From Himantopus leucocephalus (taxonomy: Eukaryota > Chordata > Aves > Charadriiformes > Recurvirostridae), in NCBI GenBank assembly GCA_003993805.1, contig RSEF01000026.1, positions 1,202,658-1,266,657 of the forward strand: a DNA stretch of 64,000 nt. Direction: 5' to 3'. The notes beneath the pieces are model-generated. The model searched no databases, was not told where the DNA came from, and saw nothing but the letters and a program-made list of their open reading frames with translations. The position numbers and the translations under genes were made by a program. Positions 16,184-29,259 of the stretch are shown piece after piece (position 1 is the first letter of the stretch; each line of letters opens with the position of its first letter).

Positions 16184-19100
16184 GCATGTGAGAGATCTTC
16201 CATGACACAAATGTAAATTAAATACCTAACTGCTTTCACCGAGTGCTCACTTCCTAACTTCAGGTTTCACCTGATAGCATCTCCCCTTGCTGAGCAACCA
16301 GACTTCCAGCACTCACCTTTGCAAAAGCTTGTGATACGAGTCTTGTTTCCTTGTATTGCTGGACATAAATGATGAATTCATGATATCCCTGTTTGGGGAA
16401 TAAGGTGTCTCATTTTCATGGCCTTTGCAGGCTACTGGCACCAGTTATACAATTTCCAACCCTCATTTCGCTGTTGGGTCAGAGCACCACCAGAAAAGGC
16501 AATGATGGACAATCAGGTGAAGCTTTCTTTGCCACCCAGCCTTTCTTTGCGTTGCTTTATGCAAACCAGATACAGTGAAGGCAGCCACAAATTGCAAAGG
16601 AAATCCAGTTAGAAGGGTTTCCATCCAAGGATGAGCAAAATGAACCAAGCTATGAACATGAGTCACAGAGCGCAGCTATTTACAGTGAAGTCCTCTTAAT
16701 CCTAACTATAAAGATGCATTACCCTCCAGCACAAGGGCGGTGCTGAGCGTGTCAAGCTTTTCTCTGCAGACTTTTGCTTGGAAATAAAGGAAAGTGAACG
16801 TCCTAGATAGCTTAATGACTCCAGGAGGTGGGTTTTTCAGAGAAATGGTGATGACAGGACAAGAATTGGGAACACTCTATTGGTGGGTGCCCCACGGGCA
16901 CACCACGAGGTTGCAGCAGCATTGAAAAGCTTCTGCCTGGTTTCACCCCGTTGGTTTGACACTAGTTTCATGCTCATGTCAGAAAGACTCAAGAAATGTA
17001 TTGTTTACCATCCTGCCCTGCCAGGGTAGAGCTAGTCTGGCATCCTAGAAAGAAGATTGTCACTTTGCAATATAGTATTAGAGTGGGTGTTTTTGTGTGT
17101 GTGCACTCACAAAAGATAAAGGGTGAGGTTCAGGCCACCTAGATAAGTCTAAGTGTTGCTTATCTTAATCTGGGCTTCCTTAATCAGCAGTGGAAATAGA
17201 AAATTATTAATTTGCCCCTCCTTCCACCTCTGTCTGATGATGGGGTGAACCACATGCTGGGCAGACTATTTCTCTCCACTAGCTGTGAAGGGAACCCAGA
17301 ACTCTTACACTTCAGTGCCTAATTTTAAGGTGCCCAGGTGAGGCTGGATTGATCCTAAGAGATTTCTCCTAACAGGGAATCAGCAACAAAGGCCAGAGTG
17401 GCAGGGAAAGTTTTTTAGATGTGGTTGTTTAGCTCAGTTTATGGAGAGCTGGTGTTTGGCAGCTTAAAAAAAAAAGAAATGCAATCAAGCTGTGCTGCAA
17501 GCCCTGCAAAGCTGTGTGACTGAGAAGGCAAGTAGCTGTGGGCAAGTGGTAGCTGCCCAGGGCTGGAGGAGAGGGGAGGCGGTGGTAGATCCTCTCCCTC
17601 CACACTGCCGGCAGTCTGGTTCAGTGTACACCCCTCAGCATCACCACTGCTATCACTACTGACAAATTTGGGCTGAACAAATTAGGCTTGGAGACCCCCA
17701 ACGTGACTTTAGAAACAAGTAGGCGTCTCAGTCCTCTGAATTCACTCATCCCATTTGAAAATCCCAGGGTTCCGTTAAAGCGTTTCAGGTTTGCACCCTG
17801 GAACAGAGGACACTGCAAAATCACCGCTGGCTTTGGACAGCCCTTCCCCAGCGAGTGAAATTTAAAGCCCTGAATGTACAGTCTGGTTTAATTGGTGCCA
17901 AGGTCTGTCTGAAGCCGGTAGCCTGGTTGCTCTGCAGCATGATGAAAGCAAGAGTCTGGGTTCAGACACGAAGGCTCAGATTTTGGGCTCTCTCCCAGGG
18001 ACACAGCACGAGCTCTGCGCTGGAGGCAGATTCCTGAACAGTGATGTGCATCCTGGGTGCTGAGTCCTTCGAGCAGCCGGCGGGTATCTGGGGGTATCTC
18101 AAAGCACCTGGGGTTACGTGAGGAGTTTTGTGCCGGGATTTCTGGGAATGAAGAGGCACGGCGAGCTCCCCAGGCTCTTGATCTGCAGCACCTGCAGGGT
18201 TTTGTGAAGCCAGCTCAGCACTGAAGTAGGCACCACATGTCAATGGCCTCAGACCCTCTTGAAAAACAGCAGAAGAGACAGCCAAGGGCCAAAATATGCA
18301 CCTGTGAATGAGATAAACTCACTCCTAGCTGGGCCTAAGATGTTGAAGGAGAAAGAGAGGAAGTACACATCCCAGGCAGGACGGAGCCTTAGAGAGAGAC
18401 TGTCATGGTGCCAGCATTGGTGTCTCTGCTTGTACCGAGCTCCTCTGTGCTTTCTGTGGTCCCAAAGGAGGATGACAGAGTGGTGACAAAAGTCTGAGTA
18501 GGGGATCCTCATGCTCCTGGTCATTCTGGGGAGGAGGAGCAGCCCAGTGGCACATGGACATGGACAGAAAGAGCCACAGTGCTCTCACGCTGGGATGGCC
18601 CCTGCAGCATCTTGCCAAAGGAAACCTGAAGACACCAACTGACTCCTCCTCAGGGCTTGGCCTCGGGATGTGCCACACTGGTGCTCCCATGGTGAGCAGT
18701 CCGGCTTTGCACTGGAGGGCATGGAGATGCTGCCCTTGAACCACTCCCAGGAAGGATGCATTCCCCTTTGGATAGTTTATGGAAGGTGCCTGCAGGTCTG
18801 CTGCTGCCGGATCCTGCTCCTTAGCACAGCCATCGGGCTGCATGGCATTGCAGATGTCCCCTCACCATGACTTACTCCTGTCCCCCCACCTCAGGATTAA
18901 GGTGAAAATGGTCCATCCCTCTGCCAAACACCAGGAGATGTGTGGACCAAAGCCCCAGCCTTGGTTTCTGGGGATTGCACAGCCCATTCGTGCTGGCACT
19001 TCCCACTGCAGGGATGTGGTCCATGGCAGGAGGGCAGTGGCAAGGAAACAGCTTAGAGGAGAGTCATTGAGAAGATAATCCCACATACCGTGGTCTCGGC

Positions 19101-22100
19101 TCTTTCAGCACAGTTTGACCCTTCCCAGGGCAAAGCTGAGCAGTTAGCTACCTGCCCATGAGTAATGGTGGTTGCTCATCCCATTCCCTTCTTGCCTGCT
19201 GGAGACCTGCCAGTAACTGTCAGTCTCTCCCTGCTATGCTTCGATCACTGGAGGAAAAACTCCTCCATCCATTCTCGTTATCCCACCGGCTGCCACGCTG
19301 GCTAAGTCGGCACACAGCTTCATCCCTGTTGTAACTGCAGCTTTGCAGGCTGCGTCGCCCGGGAGTGGGGATGTGTTCCCGGGGGCCCCCAGTGGATGTG
19401 AACCACCCTCTCGTGCTCTGCCTTTTTTCGGGTGTCTCTCCGCTGGCTCTGCTTCCTCTTGTTCAAAGCAAGGTGGGGCTCTGACTCACCCGCATCTGGG
19501 TCTCGCCGTGCGGCAGGACTCGCCGTGGCTCCGCTGACTTTCCCACGGTGGCTGAGCCCTGCAGTGATGTTGCTGCTTCACCCAGGAGCTTGCGGCGGGC
19601 AGGCTCCAGGGGCAGAAAGGCAATGGGTGTGGATTTTGCTCCATGTACCAAGGAGTCATTGCTTCGAATAGCATAAACAGTCGCCCGAGCCATCTCCTCC
19701 TTCTCTCCTTTCTCCTCGCTCTATAACCCTCTGCTTCTCCGCATCCTGCAGGAAACCATTTCTGCGTTGCTTCTGGGTTACCCTTGGGGGGAAAAAAAAG
19801 TATTTGGGATAGGCAGAGCCAGTTTCTCATTGCACAGACAAAAATGACAGGAGGCACTTAGGAGATGTGCTGCTGCATGGGAAATCCGCAGTCTCACTGT
19901 GATGCTGCCAACGGCCCTGCTGTGATACTGAAGCAGTGCTTTTCCCTCTCCTGACTATTTCTCCTCCCCTGAAAGGAAACAAGAATCAGTTTTCATCATG
20001 GGTAAAACATGCTAAAGAAAAGCACAGGGTGGAACTCAAAGACACTCAGATAATCTCCAATTTTTTCCTTTATATTTTTTGAGCGTTTCATTCAGCCCTG
20101 CTGATGAGAGACTGATTTTCCTGTTCTGCCAGGAGAGATCCGTGTTGATTGAAGCAGGAGTTACCTGTACTGTGAGATAAAGAAGGTTCCTGGGGAAAGA
20201 ATAGAAAATATAAGGAAGAAAGCAGTAAGATGCACAAAGCAAATCTCTGCTATGCTTCATTGTACGGCACTCAGTCTGGGTCATCTCTCAAACTGAAACT
20301 TGGCCTCGGGACCCAAAAGCAATTACAGTTATTGCCTGAGCTCGAATCTGTTAGGTAAGATCCTACAGTGCACTTGTAAGGCTTTTTGTGGAGAGAAGCG
20401 CCAAGGAAAGGAGGGAGGAACTCCGGTCCTCTGGGAAAGTATCTGGGTTTTGTACTGCCAGGAACTTCCAATATTGTTACCACTTTTGAAAATTTCTACC
20501 TGCTTTTTTTCCCAGTGGGTCTCCTTGGGAAGCCGGGCGCGCCTGTGCAGCGAGGGGGTTATTCACTGCCGCACAGGCTGGGGGTATTTCAGCTGTGCAA
20601 CACAGGGGCGATTTGCTGGGGGTGTTTTAATTGCTTTGCTCCTCATTTGCAGAAATGCAGACAACTCCACAGGCAGAGGGTCAAGAGAGAAACCAGGCTC
20701 AGGAAGGTCTCCTGCAAGCTCTGTGTGTGGGTATGACAGTGCCAAGCTCTGGGGTCGCTGCAGAAGCAGTGCTTGGATCTGGCCACCTCTCAGCTTTGGG
20801 ACATCAGAGATCTCATCTGAGACCTGGAATATTGGCCAAAGTGTTAATAGAGACTAGATCTGCTACCTAACAGTTACTGCCAGCAATTCCACCTTCCCCA
20901 TGCATCCCCCCTGTGCCCTGCGGAGGTTCCCGCAGCGCTCTTCCTGGTGCTGGAACGCTCTTCTGCTCATCACCAGCTGCTAGGCTTGGGAGGCTGGGGG
21001 CACCAGAGGTCTCATTTCTGCCACCAAGCGCAGCGCATTCAGTACAGAATGAGTGCGCAGGGGGTGGCAGCAGGGAGGTAATTACCCTCTTGTCAAAGCC
21101 TTTCCTGCATGAGATTGTCAAGTTGCAGAGGGCTGTAACAGGAGCTGGAGCTGGAAAAACATCGCTGGGGCTCGGTGGGATGGAGGATGCTCAGTGTGAG
21201 CAGCCAAGAGTGGCTGCCACATCCTAACAAACTGCACACAGAGTTTCCTATATCTGGGAAATGTTGCTCTGGATGTCACTACTCCACCCACCCTGATGGA
21301 GAAGATGCTGTACAGGCTCAGGTGGAGCTGCAAGGTTTTCCTGCACCACAGCAGCGCAAAGGAGAGACCTCCTGGTGTTAGATGAGAGAAAGATATGTGG
21401 CCCTGTGTTTGGGATGTCTCATGGCAGTCCCTCAAAAGGCTTTCCCGAGACAAAGGCAAGCTTAGAAAACACCAAGAAAGGGGCCGAGTACTATCTCGGA
21501 TAGGTAACAACTTCCGTGCTCAGCAAGATTAAATCTGTGAGGACACATAACTGTGGGAAAGATACAAACGAGGGTTAGACGATAGAGGAGCACAAAGTCA
21601 TGCACGTTATGGGGAAGGCAAGTAGGGAATGAGTCACTGTGCCTCACACAGGACTCGTGCTTTCTTCTGACCCAGGCCCCCGGCTCCTGCGGTGGAGATG
21701 CCCTGGGGTGCGGGTGCACAAGTGCTGTGGGGGCTATGGGCTGCGGGTGCCATGCATATGCTGAAGCTCTTCTGCATATGCCTTGCTTTTACGAGGCAGG
21801 GCTTTCTGGTATGGGCTGCCACGTGTCCTCCAGCAGTGTGCCGCGTGGTACTGTGGCACTCCCAAGGCATCTGGCTGTGGGGCCAAGATGCCACGACAGT
21901 GCCTCTGCTTGGGGTGATCTCACCCAGCGTGTGGGAAACCGAGATAGAGGAACTTTGTTCAGTGAGTATGTCCCAGCAGCAGATGTTGGTACTGTGGGGT
22001 CACTGGTGCTGTTGTGGTGTGTGGCTGGGGCTTGCTGTTTCCTAGGGGTGCCCCACACAGTGCAATGTGGTCTCTGTGCCATGAACTTGGGAACTGCTCT

Positions 22101-22666
22101 TGGCTGGGAAGTGATGATGCTCTGGTGTCTGGCCTGGGGAAGTCGGGTATTTCTGGGCATGCCTGGGGTCTCTGGGGAAGGTATCTCATGGGCATGAAAA
22201 TGAAGAGTGGGATCTGCTCTGAAAGCATGAGGGAGTGATAAAGGACTCAAAAGTTGCACTGTGAGATGGGAGAGGGGACTGTACTGGAGGCTGCTTTGCT
22301 GGCGGGATAAGGCTTTTCTGGTGGAGTCCCATATGTTATTTGAGATTCCATGGATCTGTAGGATCTGTAAGGTTTCCAAGGACTTAGTGCTCACTCTGTT
22401 TTGGAGAAGTACTCTGTACCCTGTAGCAGCCATTTTCTTTCTTTCCCTTGAATCCTGCTGCAATACCAATGCATTGGAGCCTAATTGGTGCATCCATCAC
22501 TGTCTGCCCCCCCAAGATGTCTCTGGCCTCTGACACAGCCTCTAGAGGGAATGCATGTCTCATTGCATTTAAATCACACAAGGAGCACCTTGGTGGTCTT
22601 TTTCTTGCAAGTTGCCCTGTGGCCCTTGTGTGTCTACAGACTGCCCTGTCCAAAAATAACTTTTCT

Positions 22667-22687
22667 NAAAAAAAAAAAAAAAAAAAA
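22667..22687. repeat. Single N followed by A20
   Basis: The sequence ttttct is followed by one N and 20 A residues. It is probably a homopolymer where reads disagreed or two contigs were joined. It could also be the poly(A) tail of an old retroposed copy, but I see no recognisable gene upstream of it and no clear target-site duplication. Confidence 0.7.
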
Positions 22688-23954
22688 GACATACTAGTGT
22701 CTTGGTGTTCATTTTACATTCTGCAAATGAATAGAGAGACATCCAAGCATGTAGTCATGTATTGGCTCCATTGCTGAGCAACTCTTAATTTCTAAATTGG
22801 AGAATTGTGCTGAGAGCTACAACGACATGTCCTGCCCTTCCTCACTGTCCAGAGAGCCTGCTTGAGAATATAGAGGTAGGACTCATCTGCATTAATTTTA
22901 GACACTCTGCATCTGTGCTAGACTCAGTAGAAGACAACTCGCTCTTCTAGCCTATAATTTATATGACCTTTCTTAGATGTGCCTTCAGATGTGATTTGTG
23001 CCTGAAGACAGTGCAGAATGGACATCACCATCTCAACATTGGACATATATCAATAACAATATGTGATATCAAGGACTTATGGATACACCATTCTTTAAGG
23101 AACTTTTATAAGACAATTACTTAGGAACTACATTCAAAACCGATTGCAAATATGCCTGCTGCACCGTGGACTAAAACCAGCTTAAGCAAGGAATGATCAC
23201 AGTTGCCAATGCAATTTAGGTTTTGAAGTGCTGCTGTATAAGGTCTGCCCAAAAATGGTTAAGATGTTTGGGTTTGGGTACTTTGCCTTTGTGCTTAATC
23301 CTTTAATGCTTGCCCACCCTTCAAAAATCTCAGCAGAGCAGCAGAGGGTGCTCCTGCAAAGGAGCTCTGAGCAGCGTGGCATGGGGTGACGCCTGTCCCT
23401 TTTCCCATGCATGGATTCACAGGATGTGCCAAGCCTGTCCAATAGGCTGTGAATCCTCTTTTCATAAGACACTTGTCAGTGGTAAGGATTATTCCTCAGC
23501 CTTGCCTTGAATAAACGAACAAAACACACCTGGTAGCTGAGATCACATTCTCCTTTGCCAGGTTTCTTCTTTGAAGAGCCATCTTCTGAAGAAGATCAAG
23601 AGGTTGCTGCTTCCTTTCTTTTGTAAGGCTGCCGCCAGTGCTTATGGGCTACAGTGTTCCCCAGCACTGGAAGTACAAAGTCTTTTCTGCGTCCTGCACT
23701 TCAGCTACCTCCGTGGAGACTGGGCTTAAGTTAATGATGCAGAGACCAAATTCTTCGATGTTGTCGACAGCATTTTCATGCACCAGGCTGGAAAGTCCCC
23801 AAACCAGAGGCAGCCTTAAATTTGGTCCTGATTTGCATGAAAATCTTACATTTATAGAGCTGCCTCGTAACATCAACACCTGGATCAACAAAAGCCTAAA
23901 TATCCACCACCGTGTGTTCATCTTCCAAAAGGGGATCTTAAAAAGATGATGCTT

Positions 23955-25260
23955 GTTAAGGGGAAGCAAAAAAGGACAATTAAACTTTACAGGCAGAGTG
24001 GACCATGCTTATTGTATTGAAGCACAATCCCAGTGCATCCCACCAATTAGGAAATCCTCGAGGAAGGGCAGAAGGGAGCTGGCCTGGTTAAGCAGCAGGA
24101 GAGGGAGGTTATCAGAAGGTGTCTTTCAAACAGCTGAAGACAAAAATAGGGAAGACTTGATAAACTCTGCCAGATTAAACATAAACCATACTAAATATGC
24201 CAAAAAGGAGTTGAAGGAACAACTAGCTGAAGTCGGAAGAATAAGCCATAAATAGTAAGAACATCTTCAAATCTATGAGGGCCTGCCACAGAGACTGGGG
24301 GGCCAGTAAATATCAAGGGTGAAAGGAGTACTCAGAAAGGAGAAGAACAGGAAAGATCACGTATTTAGTTTTTCTAATTTGTGACGCCTGTGAGAAATGG
24401 AGAAGATTCTACAACATCCTATACCTGATACAGGGAAACCCACACCGTTGCATACCTGAGGACTGAAGGTCATGTCTGTATATAAAATTTTGGGGAACTA
24501 CAGACCAATAAGGAAAGGGTGATAAATGACAGACAAACATCAGCAGAGAGAAATATTAAGTGATACACTTGGGGTGAAATAATCTTTTCTTCATGTGTAA
24601 ATGACAGGCTTGGAGATAACCATGACCACTTGGAGGGAACTCTACGATGGACAGCCCATCCCAGTGACAGCTCAATGCACAACAGAGCTGCAGAAACCAA
24701 GGTGTATGTTAGGAATCGCTAGGGAAGGTGAAGAGAACAGAAAGGTGGCTGTGATGTCCCTACATAAACCCATGGCTTACTCACCCTTTGCATACTCTGT
24801 GTTGTTCTGGTCTCCTTGTCTCAGAAAGGAAATAGTTTAATTGGAAAAAGTTCAAAGAAAGTCACTGCATGTGACGAGCTGATGGCTCTGTCAGGAACTG
24901 GTCTGTGAGCTAGGACTTTCCAGCCTGGACCAAAGAGAAACTGCAGGAGGATTGAATCATCACACTTTTAAAATACAAGACCTACAGAGCTTCAAACACA
25001 GCTCATAAGAGCCAGGTTCAGAAGAAACAAAGGTGTGGGGTTTTTTCCCCACAACAAGCTGTGGATCCATAAAGCAGGGACGCAAATGGTGCTATTGATA
25101 ATTAAATTTTTCATGGGTTGAAGTGGTGACTGTAAAATCTCACGGGGGAGAAAGCCACTGAGGCTTGCCAAGGGTGTAATGGTGGAGGAAATGTGATTTA
25201 CAACATCATTCCTCATACTGGCATAAGGCAGAGCAGTCCAGACTGATCACTGCTGCAGGG
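23955..25260 (+). mobile_element. Decayed CR1/L3-like LINE relic
   Basis: A degenerate reverse-transcriptase-type LINE is suggested by ordered fragments: a coding-like stretch at 23,953-24,255 (NREDLINSARLNINHTKYAK), then ggggaactacagaccaataa near 24,490 (the NYRP-type motif region). These are followed by tctgtgttgttctggtctcc near 24,798 and aaaaagttcaaagaaagtca near 24,844, which match the layout of the 3' end of amniote CR1/L3 elements. The frame is broken many times. The family assignment rests on recalled consensus features and is not verified. Confidence 0.5.
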
Positions 25261-25373
25261 TAACAGGATTTTACAAACCTTTCAAACAGATGCTTTATTC
25301 TTTCCTAACACTGTGGCAAGACAACCAAAATAAAACCATCTGAAACAGGAAGCTTGAAGAAATTCCAGCAATT

Positions 25374-25379
25374 TTTATT
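25374..25379 (-). terminator. PKP1: Candidate distal poly(A) signal for PKP1
   Basis: On the - strand an AATAAA lies in tcaataaaaattgc and is followed after about 30 bases by a U/GU-rich stretch (atggttttattttggttgtc). It is the best-formed poly(A) site on this strand below the PKP1 stop codon. I saw no canonical AATAAA or ATTAAA in the first few kilobases after the stop. Assignment to PKP1 is inferred, because it is 5.2 kb from the stop. Confidence 0.4.
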
Positions 25380-26324
25380 GATTTCAGCTTTTCCAATGAA
25401 GCAAATACATACAGTACAGCCAAAACAAAACTCTGATACATTATTCTCACATACCTATATCTTACAGAATACACTGTATAGCTATGGACTGGTAGGCTAA
25501 GTTGGTCTCAAACTGGTGTGTGTGGTCAGAGAGGAATAAAACTGCCTACTGCCTTCTACTCGTCCATGAGGCTTCTGAAATGCTGGGGTGGGTTGGATTG
25601 AACATACACAAAACAAACAAAGCATTTATGAGAAAATAGACCAAAAAGCTCTGCTAAGCCCAGGACAAACAAGTGTGGTATTTATTTACATGATTGTGTG
25701 TCCCGTGCACAAATCAGGCCCCAACTGCTCTTATTTCTGCTGCGAGCAGAGCTAACGAAGCTGCCAGCTATGGTCCTTCCCTCCTCAGTAATTCTCCATC
25801 ACTACCGCCCCAGGCACATGCTACGTGCTGTAGACCTACCCTTGTCCCTGTCATTGGGGTACGCCCTACCTCCGCTCTTAAGCAAGCAAGAAACAGGAGA
25901 ACAGCTCATCGAAGAGGATGTCACAGGTAAAAATATGCCTTGAAGAAGCAATGCCTCCCGAGAATGAGAGAATTTTGTATTGGAGGTGTAAACAGCATCC
26001 CTTTATGATGGGGAGAACCTCACTGAGCTCCTGAAACCGCTGGCTGTGAGCAACACCAGTTACTCCGACAAGGCTGATTTTCCTTTCTCTTCTCACAATT
26101 GAGCATCAGTGTCACTTCACCGACTTGGGTAGAGTCTGTAGTCCAGATTTTAAAAAGAGAGACTGAGAGGAAAATAAAGTTGAGTATCAGAGAATTTCCT
26201 GGGGAAGAAATAGCTGCAGAATAGCCCTGGGATGGCAGAGCTGTTATAATTCACACAGCCCACTGCTCTTTCGAGTTAGTTATATTTTGAGGTATGAAAG
26301 CAGTAACATACAACATCATAAAAA

Positions 26325-26455
26325 AAAAAATCAGATTGGAAGGAACCTCTCTGGTCTGCCCAGCTCAAAGCAGGGATAACGTCAAAGCCAGATGAGATTG
26401 CTCAGGGCTGTGCCCAGTCATGTTTTGAAGATCTCTGAGGATGGAGACAGATTTT
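26325..26455 (-). mobile_element. Decayed CR1 fragment
   Basis: Reads attggaaggaacctctctgg, then gctcaaagcagggataac, tgctcagggctgtgcccagtc and tttgaagatctctgaggatgg. This is the order of the complement of an old CR1 3' region. It is strongly diverged, so the borders are approximate. Confidence 0.65.
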
Positions 26456-29259
26456 ATTTTTATCATTTTATTAGCTTTGGGAAAAGAACTTTGCTGTACT
26501 TAATACAATTTATGTGAATGATGTATCTGTCTCTTTGAGTTTAATACTTACTAATGAAATCTCCAGTACTTGTAAATTTAATTGTGAGATGATGATCATA
26601 CAGCTACAGTTCTTTGTGCCTTGTATAGTGATTCAGAAAATTGCATTACCGGTGAAAGCAGCAGCAGTGTTTTAAAATAAAGCTTAAATAACAGCCAATT
26701 AGAATGAATTTCCTCAATATTCCATCATTACATTTTGTAGTTAGGTTTCTCCAATTAATTTTACACAGAAAAACATTAGCTCCCAGGACTTCTGTCAAAC
26801 ATGTAATTACAGGAACAAATCTGAATGCAAAATCGCACGCAACACACTTTTATACCAAAACTGTAACAATCCTGCCTGTGCATACTGCAGGCGTTTTGGA
26901 CATCCATCGTCTCGGGTCCTGTCGAAAACATTTTGAACCGTGCACATGAGAATATACATCCAGCTAGGGAAGAGCTGGCAGGTATGGCAAGGGCATGCCC
27001 ACGGGCTGGGGCTCTTTTGCTGCTGTTTAAATGCTCCTGAAACTGTCCTACCGGATTCTCCTGGTTCTAGCTCTCCACTTCAAAGGTGCTTTTTTTTTCT
27101 CTCTCATTTGGCTGGGAGCTCTGCGCAGAAAGCTCTGAACGTGGGTGAAGGCAAGCAAATAGTTGCTGCTCATTAAAGTGCACAAGATTAAGCCACCCTT
27201 TGTAGTCCAAGAGAAGAACCATCCAGAAAATGTGGTCTCCCTCTGTGGACACATGCTCCCTCTCCATCTAAATGGGGGATGAACGAGTGCCACCGCGTTT
27301 CTGAGCTCTATTGCTGTGTCAGAGCAAATCTGAACTTCATGGACGGTTCTTTAGCGGGCACGGCTCACCCCGTTTCTGGGAAGTGAATGGGGGTATGTTG
27401 ATTTCCATCAACTGAGGAGTCCGACACTCGCAAAAAATGAGACTGTTTGTCCCTTTCTAGACTCAGCTCCATAATTCGTCCTTCCCAAGCACCTCCTGCA
27501 TCCCTGATATTTGCAAAACGGGGTCCTGTGGCCCTGCACAGTGTGAAGAAGCAATAACTGTGGCCGGGGCACAGCCAGCAAATGCATCCTCAGATGGTCC
27601 TTTCCCTGCAGCTCTGAGTTGCATCCCTTGCAGGATGGGTAGAGGATATTTTCCTTCTGGAGAGAGGAAGATCAGCCTCTTTCATCACACGGTTACTGTC
27701 ACAAGGAGCAGGTTGCCCTAAAATGAGCTCAGCAGTCCCCTATCACAGCCTCAGCATCACAGGGCGATCATGTAACTAAAGATACCGAGAAATAAAATAT
27801 TTCTAAACCTGACTTCAGACAAGCGCTTACATTCCTTTGCATATTAATACTATTCCTTTACATTGATCAATAAAAACAAAGTGTGATTAAAAAGGCCACA
27901 TCCCTCACTTTTTTTCAGTCCTGTGTGGCAGTCGGTGATCCCAGGGGAAAAAACGCTTTGCCTGTCTCCAGCTCAGCTTCTCAAATGCCACATTTGTCCA
28001 GGTACAGTCATGAGATTGAGTTGTTCTGGCGCTCAAAATGGTTCGGGACCCGGTAATATTCATGCTCTGCAGATGTGTTGCAATTGTCCCCTCACATATG
28101 TCTTCAGAGAAGGGTTACTGAGACCCGGGAGAGAATTTGCAGATGTCAATTTGCTTCTTGAGATAAAGAGTTCACGTGACAGGAAAGAAAATACTAATAA
28201 CTATAAGAGCTCATTGGAGAAAAATTCATAAGCAGAAAAGAAGCCTGTGTTTATAAATGTTAGGAATAACCAGACATTGTAAAGAAGAGTATTGTTGTGT
28301 GTATCTGTTTATAACGACCATATGCAGTGGGGGCACTGAGCTAAAATTGGCAATTTTTATACTTCTGGGTAAAAATGTGTTGTGACAAGTTTTTAGTGCA
28401 GCAGTATTTGGTGCATGGATTGGGTGGAATTGGACAAAACTCTGCAAGGGGGTTAAACTCCACAACTCACACCGACTTTCGGTGGAAGACAGGGGACTAA
28501 GCCTGTAGGAAGCTCCTACTCGCAATGTGTGCGCATGTATGCTGCCTGCATGCACACATACACAGCAACACGTACATAGTGACACAGACACACTCTTTGC
28601 AAAAAAAATAATTATTGACATTGAGAAAGTATAACCTCAATAAAAGTCCCTTCTCCCCCCTAAAAAGAAGAAAATGCTTAAAAATATCAGTATCATCCAC
28701 ATGAAATCCATATGTTTAGTTTGCTTTACAGTTGAGTTAAACTCAGAAACACTCTACATCTTTAACATCCTAAGTAATTGTGAAAGGGTTGTCTTCCTGG
28801 ACATGAACCAATTCCAAATTCTGAAATGGAGAAAAACAAAGAAAAACCAAAACCCCAGGTAATTAAAGCATTCAAGGAATCTTTTCATTACATTCAAAAC
28901 CAACTTTTCATCTTTTTTCTTGGCCTGTACCCAGTTTGTGTACTGCCCATAGCTTTTTCCCCTAGACTTCCATGCTCCTCTGAGTCTCAGTGGAAACATC
29001 CCAACAAAGCAAGAAGTGAAATCTGTACCTGGGCAGAGGAAAGAAATGGGCTTTTGCACCATTTTCTCTTACGTCAGGACTGTGCTTAGTCTGATCACAA
29101 AGAGCATGTTGGGGAAGGGAGCAAATAATTCATTCTGGATAATCTCAATCCCCATCATAGAGAGGTACGATATTTGAAAAGTGCAGAATGCTTTTCCCTG
29201 CAGTGGGAATTATGAATCAAAAGTGCCTCTCAGATTCAAGCTCTTTTCACACTGAGAAG

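Larger units (their letters stand above)
11912..23949. other. Intergenic, no gene seen
   Basis: This is mixed-composition intergenic DNA between the convergent genes. I found no exon matching a known family and no tRNA or rRNA. It contains a T14 tract (15180-15193), a CA microsatellite (16161-16183), a CpG-richer patch near 19,350-19,545, a run of chance ORFs near 21.7-22.5 kb, and an N/A20 junction at 22,667. Confidence 0.6.

Noticed and set aside
21789..22493. 234-codon open frame on the - strand
   Set aside because: Overlaps several open frames on the + strand (21,692-22,238). No recognisable domain, and composition follows the local TGTG/CATG-rich DNA.
27330..27420. Possible PKP1 C-terminus (FTSQK on the - strand)
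   Set aside because: Only the three residues FTS matched. The exon at 30,587-30,658 matches QGFD...SRF with the right phase and stop.
28520..28595. Alternating purine-pyrimidine tract as an RNA gene or regulatory site
   Set aside because: It is an imperfect GT/CA-type simple sequence, with no hairpin or conserved motif to support more.
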